Translations under genes and position numbers: made by a program
Origin: Cyanobacteriota bacterium
Lineage (GTDB): Bacteria; Cyanobacteriota; Cyanobacteriia; Phormidesmidales; Phormidesmidaceae
Direction: 5' to 3'
Assembly: GCA_027483425.1 (NCBI GenBank)
Contig: JAIXUR010000438.1
Span: 1-6,073, forward strand
Length of the DNA stretch: 6,073 bases
Part shown: piece after piece, positions 4,895 to 6,073 of the stretch
How positions within the stretch are numbered: position 1 is the stretch's first letter
Layout: every line of letters begins with the position of its first letter
The notes under the pieces: model-generated
What the model saw: only the letters and a program-made list of their open reading frames with translations
Database searches by the model: none
What the model was told of the DNA's origin: nothing

Positions 4895-6073
4895 ATGCCC
4901 ATGGATCTACTGCCAACCGACCAACTGATCGCTCTGGATCGCCGTCACGTGTGGCATCCCTACGCGGCGATGCCGGGTACGGGGCCGATGTTTGCGGTGC
5001 GATCGGCCCAGGGGGTCTACCTAGAGCTGGAAACCGGGGAGCGCTTGGTCGACGGCATGTCGTCCTGGTGGACCTGCATTCACGGGTATAATCACCCCCG
5101 GCTCAACCAGGCGGCCCATGACCAGATGGGCCGCATGAGCCATGTGATGTTTGGGGGGCTGACCCACCAGCCGGGGGTGCAGCTGGCCCAGCGGCTGGTG
5201 CAGATGACGCCAGATCCCCTCCAGCAGGTCTTCTTCTGTGATTCTGGCTCGGTGGCGGTCGAAGTGGCGATGAAGCTGGCGATCCAGTACTGGCACAACC
5301 GGGGAGAGCCACAAAAACAGCACTTTCTCACCCTGCGCCGGGGCTATCACGGGGACACCTTTGCGGCCATGGCGGTGTGCGATCCGGTCAACGGTATGCA
5401 CCATCTGTTTCGCCACAGCCTGGTGGAGCAGTACTTTGCCGATGCGCCCCAAATTCCCTTCGACGGCGGGTGGGATGAGGCAGATATCGCCAGTTTTGAG
5501 GGAATTCTGGCGCGCCACCACGGCGAGATTGCCGCTGCCATTTTTGAGCCGGTGGTACAGGGGGCCGGGGGGATGCGCTTCTACAGCCCCGACTATGTGC
5601 GCCGGGCCCGGGAGCTGTGCGATCGCTACAATATCCTGTTGATTCTGGATGAAATCGCCACCGGCTTTGGCCGCACCGGCAAACTCTTCGCCTGCGAATA
5701 CGCGGGCATCAGCCCAGATATTCTTTGCGTCGGTAAGGCCCTCACCGGGGGCTTTATGTCCCTGGCGGCTACGCTGACCACCGACCACATCAGCGAAACC
5801 TTTGCCCAGGGGGAGGCGGGTGTGTTCATGCATGGGCCCACCTTTATGGGCAACCCCCTAGCCTGCGCGGTTGCCCTCGAGAACCTGACCCTGTTGGAGA
5901 GCTACAACTGGGTCGCCAAAATATCGGCTCTAGAAGCCCAGCTCAAGGAAGAACTGGCCCCCTGTCGCGACCTCCCCGCCGTGAAGGCGGTGCGGGTGCT
6001 AGGGGCGATCGGGGTGGTAGAGCTGCACCAGCCGGTCGATATGGCCGTGGTGCAGCCCCAGTTGGTGGCCCAG
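4895..6073 (+). CDS. bioA: Adenosylmethionine-8-amino-7-oxononanoate aminotransferase (partial, 3' end outside window)
   Basis: BioA is a PLP enzyme that transfers the amino group of S-adenosylmethionine to 7-keto-8-aminopelargonate (KAPA), giving 7,8-diaminopelargonate (DAPA), the step before BioD in biotin synthesis. The frame is open to the window end, giving 393 residues of about 430. Landmarks match E. coli BioA: HVWHPY (18-23), VDGMSSWW (52-59), DSGSVAVEVAMK (116-127), GYHGDTF (150-156), DEIATGFGRTGKLFACE (252-268) and HGPTFMGNPLACA (313-325). The PLP lysine is K281 in GKALTGG. W58-W59, G118-S119, Y151 and D252 line up with active-site residues of the E. coli enzyme; the C-terminal arginine (E. 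coli R391) falls beyond the edge. An in-frame TAG at 4868-4870 limits upstream extension, so the start is ATG 4895 or ATG 4901; neither has a strong Shine-Dalgarno. It is transcribed away from the DUF255 operon. Other bio genes may lie downstream. Confidence 0.95.
   Translation, partial: MPMDLLPTDQLIALDRRHVWHPYAAMPGTGPMFAVRSAQGVYLELETGERLVDGMSSWWTCIHGYNHPRLNQAAHDQMGRMSHVMFGGLTHQPGVQLAQRLVQMTPDPLQQVFFCDSGSVAVEVAMKLAIQYWHNRGEPQKQHFLTLRRGYHGDTFAAMAVCDPVNGMHHLFRHSLVEQYFADAPQIPFDGGWDEADIASFEGILARHHGEIAAAIFEPVVQGAGGMRFYSPDYVRRARELCDRYNILLILDEIATGFGRTGKLFACEYAGISPDILCVGKALTGGFMSLAATLTTDHISETFAQGEAGVFMHGPTFMGNPLACAVALENLTLLESYNWVAKISALEAQLKEELAPCRDLPAVKAVRVLGAIGVVELHQPVDMAVVQPQLVAQ

Noticed and set aside
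5021..5833. A 270-codon open frame on the - strand opposite bioA
   Set aside because: It lies fully antisense to an unmistakable bioA, its translation shows no recognisable family motifs, and long antisense frames are common in GC-rich coding DNA.
4895..6073. Possible bioD fusion or frameshift in bioA
   Set aside because: The frame is intact with all visible conserved motifs in order; the missing end is simply beyond the window edge, and nothing of BioD is seen.
1..6073. Mobile element, CRISPR array, tRNA or defence system
   Set aside because: No transposase, integrase, terminal inverted repeats, regularly spaced repeats, tRNA cloverleaf or defence-type domains could be seen on either strand.

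Overview
The window looks like chromosomal DNA of a fairly GC-rich cyanobacterium. The strongest sign is eight exact copies of the HIP1 octamer GCGATCGC in 6 kb, a hallmark of many cyanobacterial genomes. The DUF255 protein also has a sequence style (for example the CHWCTVMEGEAF motif) that fits cyanobacterial members of its family. I cannot name the species; a filamentous or Leptolyngbya-like lineage is only a guess.

Layout, left to right. (1) Positions 1-557, + strand: the C-terminal 184 residues of a transketolase-type thiamine diphosphate enzyme, with its 5' part outside the window. (2) 589-625: a perfect 13-bp hairpin with a T-rich tail, immediately followed by a ribosome binding site. 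(3) 641-1198, + strand: a complete maltose/galactoside O-acetyltransferase-like enzyme with a left-handed beta-helix fold. (4) 1199-1373: a convergent intergenic stretch with no clear terminator. (5) 1374-2552 and 2573-4648, both on the - strand and 20 bp apart: a probable two-gene operon with a DUF255 (YyaL/SSP411, DsbH-type thioredoxin plus six-hairpin toroid) protein first and a MidA/NDUFAF7-family SAM-dependent methyltransferase second. (6) 4649-4894: a divergent intergenic region carrying a tandem 19-bp repeat and a perfect 14-bp palindrome. (7) 4895 to the window end, + strand: bioA, the aminotransferase that makes 7,8-diaminopelargonic acid in biotin synthesis, cut off by the window edge about 40 codons before its expected end.

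The genes do not form one obvious pathway. Most are ordinary metabolic or conserved housekeeping-like genes, and I see no mobile element, CRISPR array, RNA gene or defence system. The points most worth a second look are the organised repeat-plus-palindrome region in front of bioA, the strongly enterobacterial-looking BioA in a cyanobacterial setting (where BioU often replaces BioA), the hairpin that leaves the acetyltransferase almost no room for its own promoter, and the DUF255-methyltransferase pair of unknown joint function.
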